Assembly (NCBI GenBank): GCA_903890265.1
Contig: CAITAM010000540.1
Location: 1 to 6,877 of the forward strand
Source of the DNA: an uncultured Pseudomonadota bacterium
GTDB taxonomy: Bacteria; Pseudomonadota; Gammaproteobacteria; Steroidobacterales; Steroidobacteraceae
DNA length: 6,877 nucleotides
Direction: 5' to 3'
The position numbers and the translations under genes are program-made. Under the pieces are notes generated by a model, which did not search any database, was not told where the DNA came from, and was given only the letters and a program-made list of their open reading frames with translations. Every line of letters begins with the position of its first letter. The stretch's first letter is position 1. Shown in pieces: positions 1-5,338 of the stretch.

Positions 1-1014
1 AACAACATCCGCGTCGTCAACCTGTCGCTCGGGGCGACGCCGGAGTCGTACTACTGGGACGACCCGCTGGCGCAGGCCGTGATGCGGACCTGGCAGGCAG
101 GCATCGTCGTCGTCACGGCCTCCGGCAACTCGGGTCCCCGGGCGCAGACGGTCAACGTGCCGGGCAACGTGCCCTACGTGATCACGGTCGGCGCGATGAC
201 CGACCACTACACGCCCTACGACAACACCGACGACCGGCTGACGTCGTTCTCGTCGGTGGGGCCGACCCTCGAGGGCTTCGTCAAGCCCGACGTCGTGGCG
301 CCCGGCGGTCACATCCTCGCCACGATGCCGGTCAATGCGCCTGACGCAAAAACCGCGCTGCCCTACGTGATCTTCCACGTCGGCGACGCGCACGCGACAC
401 TCTTCCCGCTGTCCGGCACCTCGATGTCGGCGGCCGTGACCTCGGGCGCCGTGGCCCTCCTGCTGCAGGCAAACCCTGGCCTCACGCCGGACGAGGTGAA
501 GTGCAAGCTGATGGCGACGGCCCAGCCCGCGGTGAACCAGAACGGCAAGCTCGCCTACTCGGTCTTCCAGCAGGGCAGCGGCATGATCAACGTGCTCGCC
601 GCCACCCAGTCGAGCGCGACCCACTGCGCCAACCAGGGCCTCGACATCAATGCGGACCTGGCCGGTACCTCCCACTTCGGCGGGCCGGCGAACCGCGACA
701 AGAAGGGCAACTTCTACATCATGGACATGGACGGCTCGACGCCGTTCGCGAGTGACGGCAGCGATGGCGGCCAGTGGTCCGGGCAGTACGTCGGCGGCAC
801 CGGCTACACCTGGTCCAAGACCTTCGCTGCCTCGAGGGGCTATACCTGGTCCAAGGGCTACACCTGGTCGAAGGGCTACACCTGGTCAAAGGGCCTCGCC
901 GCATCGAGGGGCTACACCTGGTCGAAGGGGCTGCCGTGGGACGATGACTCGTCACCGCACCAGGCCACGACCGACAAGCTCGGCAGCGTGGCGTTTCCGG
1001 CCCGCGAGGAGTAA
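1..1014 (+). CDS. S8 subtilisin-like serine protease, C-terminal part (5' end outside window)
   Basis: The reading frame is open from base 1 to a TAA stop at 1012-1014, giving 337 residues without the N-terminus. The fragment opens with the RVVNLSLG strand typical of subtilases. It has the oxyanion-hole Asn in ASGNSGP (residue 43), an FSSVGP...KPDVVAPG stretch, and the catalytic Ser in SGTSMSAA (residue 141, codon 421-423). The catalytic Asp and His, any signal peptide and any propeptide would lie upstream of the window. The catalytic domain ends near GSGMINVLAA (about residue 198). A roughly 140-residue extension follows, containing FYIMDMDGS and then a hexapeptide repeat block (residues 268-309) and an acidic patch WDDDSS. 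By family it is an endopeptidase, most likely exported. The gene converges on pnp and is not part of that operon. The family call is secure; substrate and physiological role cannot be read from the sequence. Confidence 0.95.
   Translation, partial: NNIRVVNLSLGATPESYYWDDPLAQAVMRTWQAGIVVVTASGNSGPRAQTVNVPGNVPYVITVGAMTDHYTPYDNTDDRLTSFSSVGPTLEGFVKPDVVAPGGHILATMPVNAPDAKTALPYVIFHVGDAHATLFPLSGTSMSAAVTSGAVALLLQANPGLTPDEVKCKLMATAQPAVNQNGKLAYSVFQQGSGMINVLAATQSSATHCANQGLDINADLAGTSHFGGPANRDKKGNFYIMDMDGSTPFASDGSDGGQWSGQYVGGTGYTWSKTFAASRGYTWSKGYTWSKGYTWSKGLAASRGYTWSKGLPWDDDSSPHQATTDKLGSVAFPAREE
802..927 (+). repeat. Seven in-frame 18-bp (hexapeptide) units in the protease tail
   Basis: Seven consecutive six-codon units follow one another without a gap: GYTWSK, TFAASR, three GYTWSK, GLAASR, GYTWSK. 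The five GYTWSK copies (802-819, 838-855, 856-873, 874-891, 910-927) differ only at synonymous positions (TAC/TAT; TCC/TCG/TCA). The AASR parts of the two variant units also differ only synonymously. Each unit ends in Lys or Arg, so the block is basic and aromatic. This is a direct reading; its function is unknown. Confidence 0.95.
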
Positions 1015-1041
1015 ACGCCGCCGGGCCGCCGTCGCGACAGC

Positions 1042-1075
1042 AAAAAAAGGGCGCGCCAGTGGCGCGCCCTCTTTC
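1042..1075. terminator. Bidirectional intrinsic terminator between the protease gene and pnp
   Basis: A perfect 9-bp inverted repeat, GGGCGCGCC (1049-1057) and GGCGCGCCC (1061-1069), encloses a 3-nt loop. On the minus strand the stem is followed by seven T (complement of A1042-1048), a strong intrinsic terminator for pnp, whose stop lies about 60 bp before it. On the plus strand it is followed by TCTTTC, a weaker U-tract able to end the protease transcript, whose stop is 34 bp upstream. Confidence 0.9.
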
Positions 1076-1121
1076 ATTGGCCAGTTCATTGGCCAGTTCA
1101 TTGGCCGGCCAATTGGCCGGC
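1073..1121. repeat. Four 12-bp tandem repeats with an 18-bp palindrome, in the pnp 3' untranslated region
   Basis: Units at 1073-1084 and 1085-1096 are identical (TTCATTGGCCAG). The unit at 1097-1108 has one change (...GGCCGG). The unit at 1109-1120 has three further changes at its 5' end (CCAATTGGCCGG). The last two create overlapping perfect palindromes: TTGGCCGGCCAA at 1101-1112 and the 18-bp GCCGGCCAATTGGCCGGC at 1104-1121. The array fills nearly all the space between the pnp stop (1130-1132) and the terminator, so it would be transcribed in the pnp 3' UTR. No coding function is apparent. Confidence 0.9.
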
Positions 1122-1129
1122 GGTCGGCG

Positions 1130-3211
1130 TTACTCGACGTCGCGCATCGAGAGGCGCACGCGACCCTGGCGGTCGACCTCGAGCACCTTGACCTTGACCG
1201 TGTCGCCTTCCTTCAGCTTGTCGGCCACGCGCTCGACGCGCTCGTTCGAGATCTGCGAGATGTGCACGAGGCCGTCCCGACCCGGGAGGATCGTGACGAA
1301 CGCGCCAAAGTCCATCAGGCGCACCACCTTGCCCTCGTAGACCTGACCGACCTCGATGTCGGCGGTGATGAGCTCGATGCGACGCTGGGCCTCGCGCGCC
1401 GCGGCCTGGTGGACCGAGGCGATGCGCACCGTCCCGTCGTTCTCGATGTCGATCGTCGTGCCGGTCTCCTCGGTGATCGCCCGGATCACCGCACCGCCCT
1501 TGCCGATGACCTCGCGGATCTTCTCCGGATCGATCTTGATCGTCGTGATGGTCGGCGCCCACTCCGACATCTCCTGGCGGGGTGCCGAGAGGACCGCATT
1601 CATCTTCTCGAGGATGTGCAGCCGGCCGTCGCGTGCCTGGGCGAGCGCGACCTGCATGATCTCCGGCGTGATGCTGGTGATCTTGATGTCCATCTGCAGC
1701 GCCGTGATGCCATCCTTCGTGCCGGCGACCTTGAAATCCATGTCGCCGAGGTGGTCCTCGTCGCCGAGGATGTCGGTGAGCACCTGGAAGCGCTCGCCTT
1801 CCTTGACGAGACCCATGGCGACACCCGCCACCGGCGCCTTGATCGGCACGCCGGCGTCCATGAGCGCGAGGCTCGTGCCGCAGACCGAGGCCATCGACGA
1901 CGAACCGTTGGACTCCAGGATCTCGGACACGACCCTGAGCACGTACGGGAACTTCTCCATGTCCGGCATGACCGCGGCGATGCCGCGACGGGCGAGGTTG
2001 CCATGGCCGATCTCGCGGCGCTTCGGCGAGCCCATCATGCCCGTCTCGCCGACGCTGAACGGCGGGAAGTTGTAGTGCAGCATGAACGGCTCCTTCCGCT
2101 CGCCCTCCAGCGCATCGATGATCTGCGCGTCGCGGCCGGTGCCGAGCGTCGTGACGACGAGCGCCTGCGTCTCGCCGCGGGTAAAGAGCGCCGAGCCGTG
2201 CGTACGCGGCAGCACGCCGACCTTGACGTTGATGCCACGGACCGTCTTGTGGTCGCGCCCGTCGATGCGCGGCTCGCCCGCGAGGATGAGGTCGCGGACC
2301 GTGCGGTACTCGAGATCGCCGAACACCTTCTTGACGGAGTCGGCGGTGTGCGCCGCGCCTTCGCCCGTCGTGAGTGCCTCGACGACCTTGGCCTTGATGG
2401 CGGACAGCTGGTCGCGGCGCGCGGCCTTCTCGGTGATGCGGTAAGCCGCCTTGACGGCATCCCCTGCGTGACTGCGCACGGCCGCCTCGAGGGCGGCATC
2501 GGCCGGGGCCGCGTTCCAGGTCCACTTCGGCTTGGCCGCGGCGGCGGCGAGCGCGTTGATGGCCTTGATCGCGGCCTGCATCTCGGCGTGCCCGAAAGCG
2601 ACCGCACCGAGCATCACCTCTTCCGACAGGCCGTCGGCCTCGGACTCGACCATCAGCACGCCTTCGGCGGTGCCGGCGACGACGAGGTTCAGCGCCGAGG
2701 TCTTGAGTTCGCTCGCGGTCGGGTTGAGGAGGTACTTGCCGTCCTTGTAGCCGACCTTGGCAGCGCCGATCGGGCCCTGGAACGGCAGGCCGGAAATCGC
2801 GAGTGCCGCCGAGGCACCGAGCAGCGAGGGGATGTCGGCGTCGATCTCGGGGTTGAGGCTGACGACAGTCGCCACGACCTGCACGTCGTGCGTGAAGGAT
2901 TCCGGGAACAGCGGGCGGATCGGCCGGTCGATGAGGCGCGAGGTCAGCGTCTCCTTCTCGGTGGGCCGGCCTTCGCGCTTGAAGAAGCCGCCCGGGATCC
3001 GGCCGGCCGCGTAGGTCTTTTCGATGTAGTTGACGGTCAGCGGGAAAAAGTCGCGACCCGGCACGGCATCCTTCTTGCCGACGGCGGTCACGAGGACGAC
3101 GGTGTCGCCCATGCGCACGACCACCGCGCCATCGGCCTGACGGGCGTACTCGCCGGTCTCGAGGGTGACGCTGTGCGAACCGAACTGGAAAGTCTGCTGG
3201 TGAACGCTCAC
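1130..3211 (-). CDS. pnp: Polyribonucleotide nucleotidyltransferase (PNPase)
   Basis: A 693-residue protein that degrades RNA 3'-to-5' by phosphorolysis, releasing nucleoside diphosphates. In the family it is a trimer that can join the RNA degradosome. Visible domains in order: first RNase PH core (about 10-145, with FFKREGRPTEKE at 76-87), an all-alpha linker (about 150-300), second RNase PH core (about 310-545), KH domain with GxxG loop VIGKGG (568-573), and S1 domain (about 620-690). The catalytic motif GDEDHLGDMDFKVAGT carries D486, D492 and K494, matching E. coli numbering. The start is GTG (3209-3211), preceded by GAGG seven bases upstream; the N-terminus aligns with the family there. 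It ends at DVE right after the S1 domain, so it lacks the Ala/Pro-rich tail of E. coli PNPase (711 residues). The stop is TAA. The open frame shows no disruption. Confidence 0.98.
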   Translation of the reverse strand: MSVHQQTFQFGSHSVTLETGEYARQADGAVVVRMGDTVVLVTAVGKKDAVPGRDFFPLTVNYIEKTYAAGRIPGGFFKREGRPTEKETLTSRLIDRPIRPLFPESFTHDVQVVATVVSLNPEIDADIPSLLGASAALAISGLPFQGPIGAAKVGYKDGKYLLNPTASELKTSALNLVVAGTAEGVLMVESEADGLSEEVMLGAVAFGHAEMQAAIKAINALAAAAAKPKWTWNAAPADAALEAAVRSHAGDAVKAAYRITEKAARRDQLSAIKAKVVEALTTGEGAAHTADSVKKVFGDLEYRTVRDLILAGEPRIDGRDHKTVRGINVKVGVLPRTHGSALFTRGETQALVVTTLGTGRDAQIIDALEGERKEPFMLHYNFPPFSVGETGMMGSPKRREIGHGNLARRGIAAVMPDMEKFPYVLRVVSEILESNGSSSMASVCGTSLALMDAGVPIKAPVAGVAMGLVKEGERFQVLTDILGDEDHLGDMDFKVAGTKDGITALQMDIKITSITPEIMQVALAQARDGRLHILEKMNAVLSAPRQEMSEWAPTITTIKIDPEKIREVIGKGGAVIRAITEETGTTIDIENDGTVRIASVHQAAAREAQRRIELITADIEVGQVYEGKVVRLMDFGAFVTILPGRDGLVHISQISNERVERVADKLKEGDTVKVKVLEVDRQGRVRLSMRDVE

Positions 3212-3218
3212 TGGATAA

Positions 3219-3223
3219 CCTCA
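3219..3223 (-). promoter_or_regulatory. Ribosome binding site of pnp
   Basis: On the minus strand TGAGG lies seven bases before the GTG codon at 3209-3211. This spacing supports GTG as the start and rules out the need for an ATG. Confidence 0.8.
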
Positions 3224-3242
3224 CGAAAACTTGACGGGGTCA

Positions 3243-3293
3243 GGCCACGGTTGGCGGCCGACGGGGTAGCGCGCGGACGGAAAGCCCGCGGCC
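3243..3293 (-). promoter_or_regulatory. Possible stem in the pnp leader
   Basis: On the minus strand GGCCGCGG (from 3293) can pair with CCGTGGCC (ending at 3243) as an 8-bp stem with one G-U pair, enclosing a 35-base GC-rich loop. In E. coli a pnp leader stem is cut by RNase III and then used for PNPase autoregulation. The equivalent role here is inference from position, and the stem is modest for such GC-rich DNA. I found no convincing pnp promoter in this gap. Confidence 0.3.
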
Positions 3294-3325
3294 AAAAACG
3301 GCGCGGCCCACCGTGTGGCGGGCCG
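3294..3325 (-). terminator. Intrinsic terminator/attenuator between rpsO and pnp
   Basis: On the minus strand CGGCCCGCC (3325-3317) and GGTGGGCCG (3312-3304) form a 9-bp stem with one G-U pair and a 4-base loop. Five bases later comes TTTTT (3298-3294). An alternative outer pairing, ACGGC with GCCGT, would bring the stem right up to the T run. It begins about 20 bases after the rpsO stop. Because pnp follows on the same strand without an obvious promoter, partial readthrough, as known at the E. coli rpsO-pnp junction, is likely. Confidence 0.75.
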
Positions 3326-3344
3326 TACCATGAGGGGCGTCGGA

Positions 3345-3614
3345 TCAGCGCCGCAACCCGAGGGTCTGGATGACGCTCTGGTAGCGCTCGGGCGCCGTGG
3401 TCTTCAGAAAGTCGAGCAGCTTGCGGCGCTGGTTGACCATCTTCAACAGGCCGCGACGCGAGGAGTGGTCGCGCTTGTGCGCCGCGAAATGCTCGGTGAG
3501 CCCGTTGATGCGCTCGGAAAGAAGCGCAATCTGGATCTCGGGGGATCCGGTGTCCTGCGCGCCGCGCGCGAACTTGGCGAGGATTCCCGCCTTTTGCTGA
3601 CTGTCGAGTGGCAT
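3345..3614 (-). CDS. rpsO: 30S ribosomal protein S15
   Basis: An 89-residue protein, exactly the usual bacterial length. S15 is a primary 16S rRNA binder that contacts the central-domain three-way junction early in 30S assembly and forms bridges to the 50S subunit. The family core is clear: DTGSPEIQIALLSERI (21-36), the RNA-contact segment HKRDHSSRRGL (46-56; H42, D49 and S52 match the known rRNA-contacting residues counting Met), QRRKLLDFLK (62-71), and the C-terminal LGLRR. It starts at ATG 3612-3614, with GAGG 11 bases upstream, and stops at TGA (3345-3347). It lies between truB and pnp as in most gammaproteobacteria and probably has its own promoter. E. coli S15 represses its own translation through a leader pseudoknot; I could not identify such a fold here. 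Confidence 0.98.
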   Translation of the reverse strand: MPLDSQQKAGILAKFARGAQDTGSPEIQIALLSERINGLTEHFAAHKRDHSSRRGLLKMVNQRRKLLDFLKTTAPERYQSVIQTLGLRR

Positions 3615-3663
3615 TGACTTCGAAACCTCGGAAACGGTGCTTTAGCCCTTAAATGAGCCGCGC

Positions 3664-3692
3664 ATGTTACCGCGCGGGCGGCACCGTCACAA
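3664..3692 (-). promoter_or_regulatory. Candidate sigma70-type promoter for rpsO
   Basis: On the minus strand TTGTGA (3692-3687) and TAACAT (3669-3664) are separated by exactly 17 bases. Each hexamer matches the consensus at 4 of 6 positions. Transcription would begin near 3657, giving a leader of about 43 bases before the rpsO ATG. A separate rpsO promoter inside this cluster is established in E. coli. The match is moderate and needs transcript mapping. Confidence 0.5.
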
Positions 3693-3715
3693 GTTGGACA
3701 CGTAAAGCCGGTAAC
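3666..3715. promoter_or_regulatory. 7-bp dyad flanking the rpsO promoter
   Basis: GTTACCG (3666-3672) and CGGTAAC (3709-3715) form a perfect inverted repeat with a 36-base interval. One arm overlaps the candidate -10 hexamer; the other lies upstream of the -35. It could be an operator or chance; no regulator is suggested by the sequence. Confidence 0.25.
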
Positions 3716-3802
3716 GGGTCCTGCACGCCGCCCTGCCGCGACCGCGGCCGGCTCCCTCGTGACGCTTGTTTTCCCCATAGTAATCAATCGACTTCTCGCA
3801 GC

Positions 3803-3826
3803 CCGGGCGGCAGCCGCCGAGCCCGG
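3803..3826 (-). other. GC-rich hairpin just after truB
   Basis: CCGGGC (3803-3808) pairs with GCCCGG (3821-3826), and inner GGC/GCC pairs extend it to about 9 bp with a two-base bulge. It begins 10 bases after the truB stop on the minus strand. There is no T run after it, so it is more likely a processing or stability element than an intrinsic terminator. The remainder of the 222-base truB-rpsO gap has no supported gene. Confidence 0.4.
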
Positions 3827-3836
3827 ACGGGGCCGC

Positions 3837-4772
3837 TCAGCGAACGCCGGCGGCGGTGCCCAAGAGGCGGATCGGTGCCACCTCGGTGGCGCCCGGGGCG
3901 ATCCGCCCGAGCGCGAGCAGCGTAGCCCCCGCGTGCAGTCGCACGAAGCGCTCGGCCTCCGCCGGCGGCAGCGGGTGGGCGACCGCCCGGCCGTGGCGGA
4001 TGTCCTCGGCCGCACCCGGTTCGAGATCGATGCGCGGCCAGTCGGGCAGCGCCGCCTCGACCGGCTGCAGGAGCCCGAGGAGCGCGCCGTCGCCCGCTGC
4101 CTGCGCCGCCGCGAGCAGGGCGTCGGTGACGAGCGGCGCGCCGCGAAACGGCGCTACCCAGTCGCGGTGCAGGCTGGCCAGGTGCCCGACGGTGCCGAGC
4201 GCGAGCGCGAGATCCTCGCCGAGCGTGCGCACGTAGGTGCCCTTCGAGCAGTGCACCCGAAGCTCGAGCGTGACCTCGTTGAGGCGCCTCGCCGCGAGCG
4301 AATGGACGGTCACCGTGCGCGCCTCGCGCGGGACCTCCTCGCCCCGGCGCGCGAGCGCGTAGAGGCGCTCGCCGTCCTTCTTCAGGGCCGAGTACATGGG
4401 CGGTATCTGGCGGATCTGCCCGGTCAGGCGGGCGCAGGCGGCCTCAAGGTCGAGCGAGGCCGGCACCGCCGCGGTCTCGACCACCTCGCCCTCGCGATCG
4501 CCGGTCGAGGTCCGCGCCCCGAGCGCGAGGCGCGCGGTGTACACCTTGTCGGAATCGAGCAGGTAGGCACAGACCTTGGTGGCCGAGCCGAAGCACAGCG
4601 GCAGCATGCCGCTCGCCAGCGGGTCGAGGCTGCCCGTGTGACCGGCCTTCTCGGCCTGGAACAAGCGCCGCACGCGCTGCAGCGCCTGGTTCGAGCTCAC
4701 GTGGAGCGGCTTGTCGTAGAGCAGGATCCCGTCCACGCCGCGCCAGCGCGGCCGGCCGGCACTGCCCGTCAT
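3837..4772 (-). CDS. truB: tRNA pseudouridine(55) synthase TruB
   Basis: A 311-residue protein, close to the 314 of E. coli. It isomerises uridine 55 in the T-loop of nearly all elongator tRNAs to pseudouridine and also helps tRNA fold. The catalytic Asp is D50 in GHTGSLDPLASGMLP. Other family marks are YDKP near residues 19-22, Y78 in the LLDSDKVY segment, RTSTGDREG (87-95), IPPMYSALKKDG (123-134), and KGTYVRTL with R182. A PUA-like C-terminal domain starts near residue 250 (EDIRHGRAV). In the DKPxGxSSN signature the usual Gly is replaced by His (KPLHVSSN). The ATG overlaps the rbfA stop by four bases (ATGA), and no strong Shine-Dalgarno lies close by, so translation is probably coupled to rbfA. 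The stop is TGA. Confidence 0.97.
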   Translation of the reverse strand: MTGSAGRPRWRGVDGILLYDKPLHVSSNQALQRVRRLFQAEKAGHTGSLDPLASGMLPLCFGSATKVCAYLLDSDKVYTARLALGARTSTGDREGEVVETAAVPASLDLEAACARLTGQIRQIPPMYSALKKDGERLYALARRGEEVPREARTVTVHSLAARRLNEVTLELRVHCSKGTYVRTLGEDLALALGTVGHLASLHRDWVAPFRGAPLVTDALLAAAQAAGDGALLGLLQPVEAALPDWPRIDLEPGAAEDIRHGRAVAHPLPPAEAERFVRLHAGATLLALGRIAPGATEVAPIRLLGTAAGVR

Positions 4773-5293
4773 GGGCCGCGGCCGCCCTTCGGCCGTCCCG
4801 CGGCGTCGCCAGGACTGCCGAGGTCATCGCCACGGTCGTCGCCGTGCGAGGCGCCCTGCTCGTCGGCCCGCTCGTCGGCCTGCTCGTCGGCCTGCTCGTC
4901 GGCCGATCCGGCGTCCGTGGCGTCGGCCACGTGCCGCGCCTGGTCGCTGCGCACGGCCGTGGCGATGAGCGCCGAGAGCTTCGCCGCCCGCTCGATGCTC
5001 TCGTCGGGCTTGAAGTGCAGCTCCGGTACGTAGCGGATCTTGATCCGCGAGCGCAGCTCGTGGCGCAGGAAGGGTGCCGCGGTGTTGAGCGCAGCACCGA
5101 CCTCCTCGGTCGGCCGGCTCGAGTCGAACGGCAGGAAATAGACCGTCGCGTGCGAGACGTCACTCGACACCTCGACCGCGGTCAGGGTCACCGGCCCCAC
5201 GCGCGGATCCTTGACTTCGCGGCGCACGAGTTCGGCGAGCGTACGCAGCAGCTCGGCCTCGACACGGCGACCGCGGGAGAAATCCTTGGGCAT
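4769..5293 (-). CDS. rbfA: 30S ribosome-binding factor A with repetitive acidic tail
   Basis: A 174-residue RbfA, a type II KH-fold protein that binds immature 30S subunits and helps mature the 16S rRNA 5' end; it is also needed for cold growth in E. coli. The core covers about residues 1-120: FSRGRRVEAEL (5-15), VKDPRVGPVTLTAVEVS (27-43), VYFLPF, LRSRIKIRYVPELHFKPDES (80-99) and a last helix. At the position of the family's AxG helix kink it reads AAP (72-74). Family members are usually 120-135 residues. The extra length is a low-complexity tail from about residue 121, with 15 acidic and 5 basic residues, including ADEQ-ADEQ-ADER-ADEQ at 131-146. The ATG at 5291-5293 is chosen because the next residues match the family start and no other start codon lies in frame after the infB stop. 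Confidence 0.95.
   Translation of the reverse strand: MPKDFSRGRRVEAELLRTLAELVRREVKDPRVGPVTLTAVEVSSDVSHATVYFLPFDSSRPTEEVGAALNTAAPFLRHELRSRIKIRYVPELHFKPDESIERAAKLSALIATAVRSDQARHVADATDAGSADEQADEQADERADEQGASHGDDRGDDLGSPGDAAGRPKGGRGP
4857..4904 (-). repeat. Four 12-bp tandem repeats coding the ADEQ units of RbfA
   Basis: Plus-strand units TGCTCGTCGGCC (4857-4868, 4881-4892, 4893-4904) and CGCTCGTCGGCC (4869-4880) lie head to tail. They are in frame with rbfA and encode ADEQ, with one ADER caused by the single base change. Copies are almost identical at the DNA level, which suggests recent slippage expansion. Confidence 0.95.
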
Positions 5294-5300
5294 GTGACGA

Positions 5301-5337
5301 CGGCGCGGGGTCTGTGCTCCCGCGCCGCTTATCCTCC
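5301..5337 (-). promoter_or_regulatory. Shine-Dalgarno of rbfA separated from its start by a hairpin
   Basis: On the minus strand GGAGGA (5337-5332) lies one base after the infB stop, but 38 bases before the rbfA ATG. Between them a perfect 9-bp stem (CGGCGCGGG 5301-5309 with CCCGCGCCG 5319-5327, loop of 9) is predicted. If folded, it leaves only 4 + 7 unpaired bases between the Shine-Dalgarno and the ATG. No other purine-rich site is close to the ATG. The sequence elements are directly visible; the bypass role is inference. Confidence 0.5.
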
Positions 5338-5338
5338 G

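Noticed and set aside
1073..1121. Short regular repeats considered as a CRISPR array
   Set aside because: The 12-bp units are directly adjacent with no spacers and there are no cas genes.
1098..3224. Open frame of 708 codons on the minus strand in another frame over all of pnp
   Set aside because: The product is an Arg/Gly-rich composition typical of out-of-frame reading of GC-rich genes, while the pnp frame has every domain and catalytic residue.
650..3373. Open frame of 907 codons on the plus strand, antisense to pnp
   Set aside because: It is Arg/Ala/Asp-rich with no recognisable domain and covers the complement of a clear pnp gene; long antisense frames are expected with high GC at third codon positions.
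3443..3778. Possible small protein from ATG at 3776-3778 (minus), with a CPTC motif and later Cys and His, in the truB-rpsO gap
   Set aside because: It has no ribosome binding site, runs out of frame through much of rpsO, and spans the likely rpsO promoter; the Cys pattern is probably chance.
3769..3795. AT-rich patch with TACTAT as a second promoter after truB (minus strand)
   Set aside because: No acceptable -35 hexamer lies 16-18 bases upstream.
3803..3826. Hairpin after truB considered as an intrinsic terminator
   Set aside because: No T run follows the stem on the minus strand, and the next same-strand gene is a usual operon partner.
3759..5033. Open frame of 424 codons on the plus strand antisense to truB and rbfA
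   Set aside because: No family motif, Arg/Ala-rich composition, and the opposite strand carries two well-supported genes.
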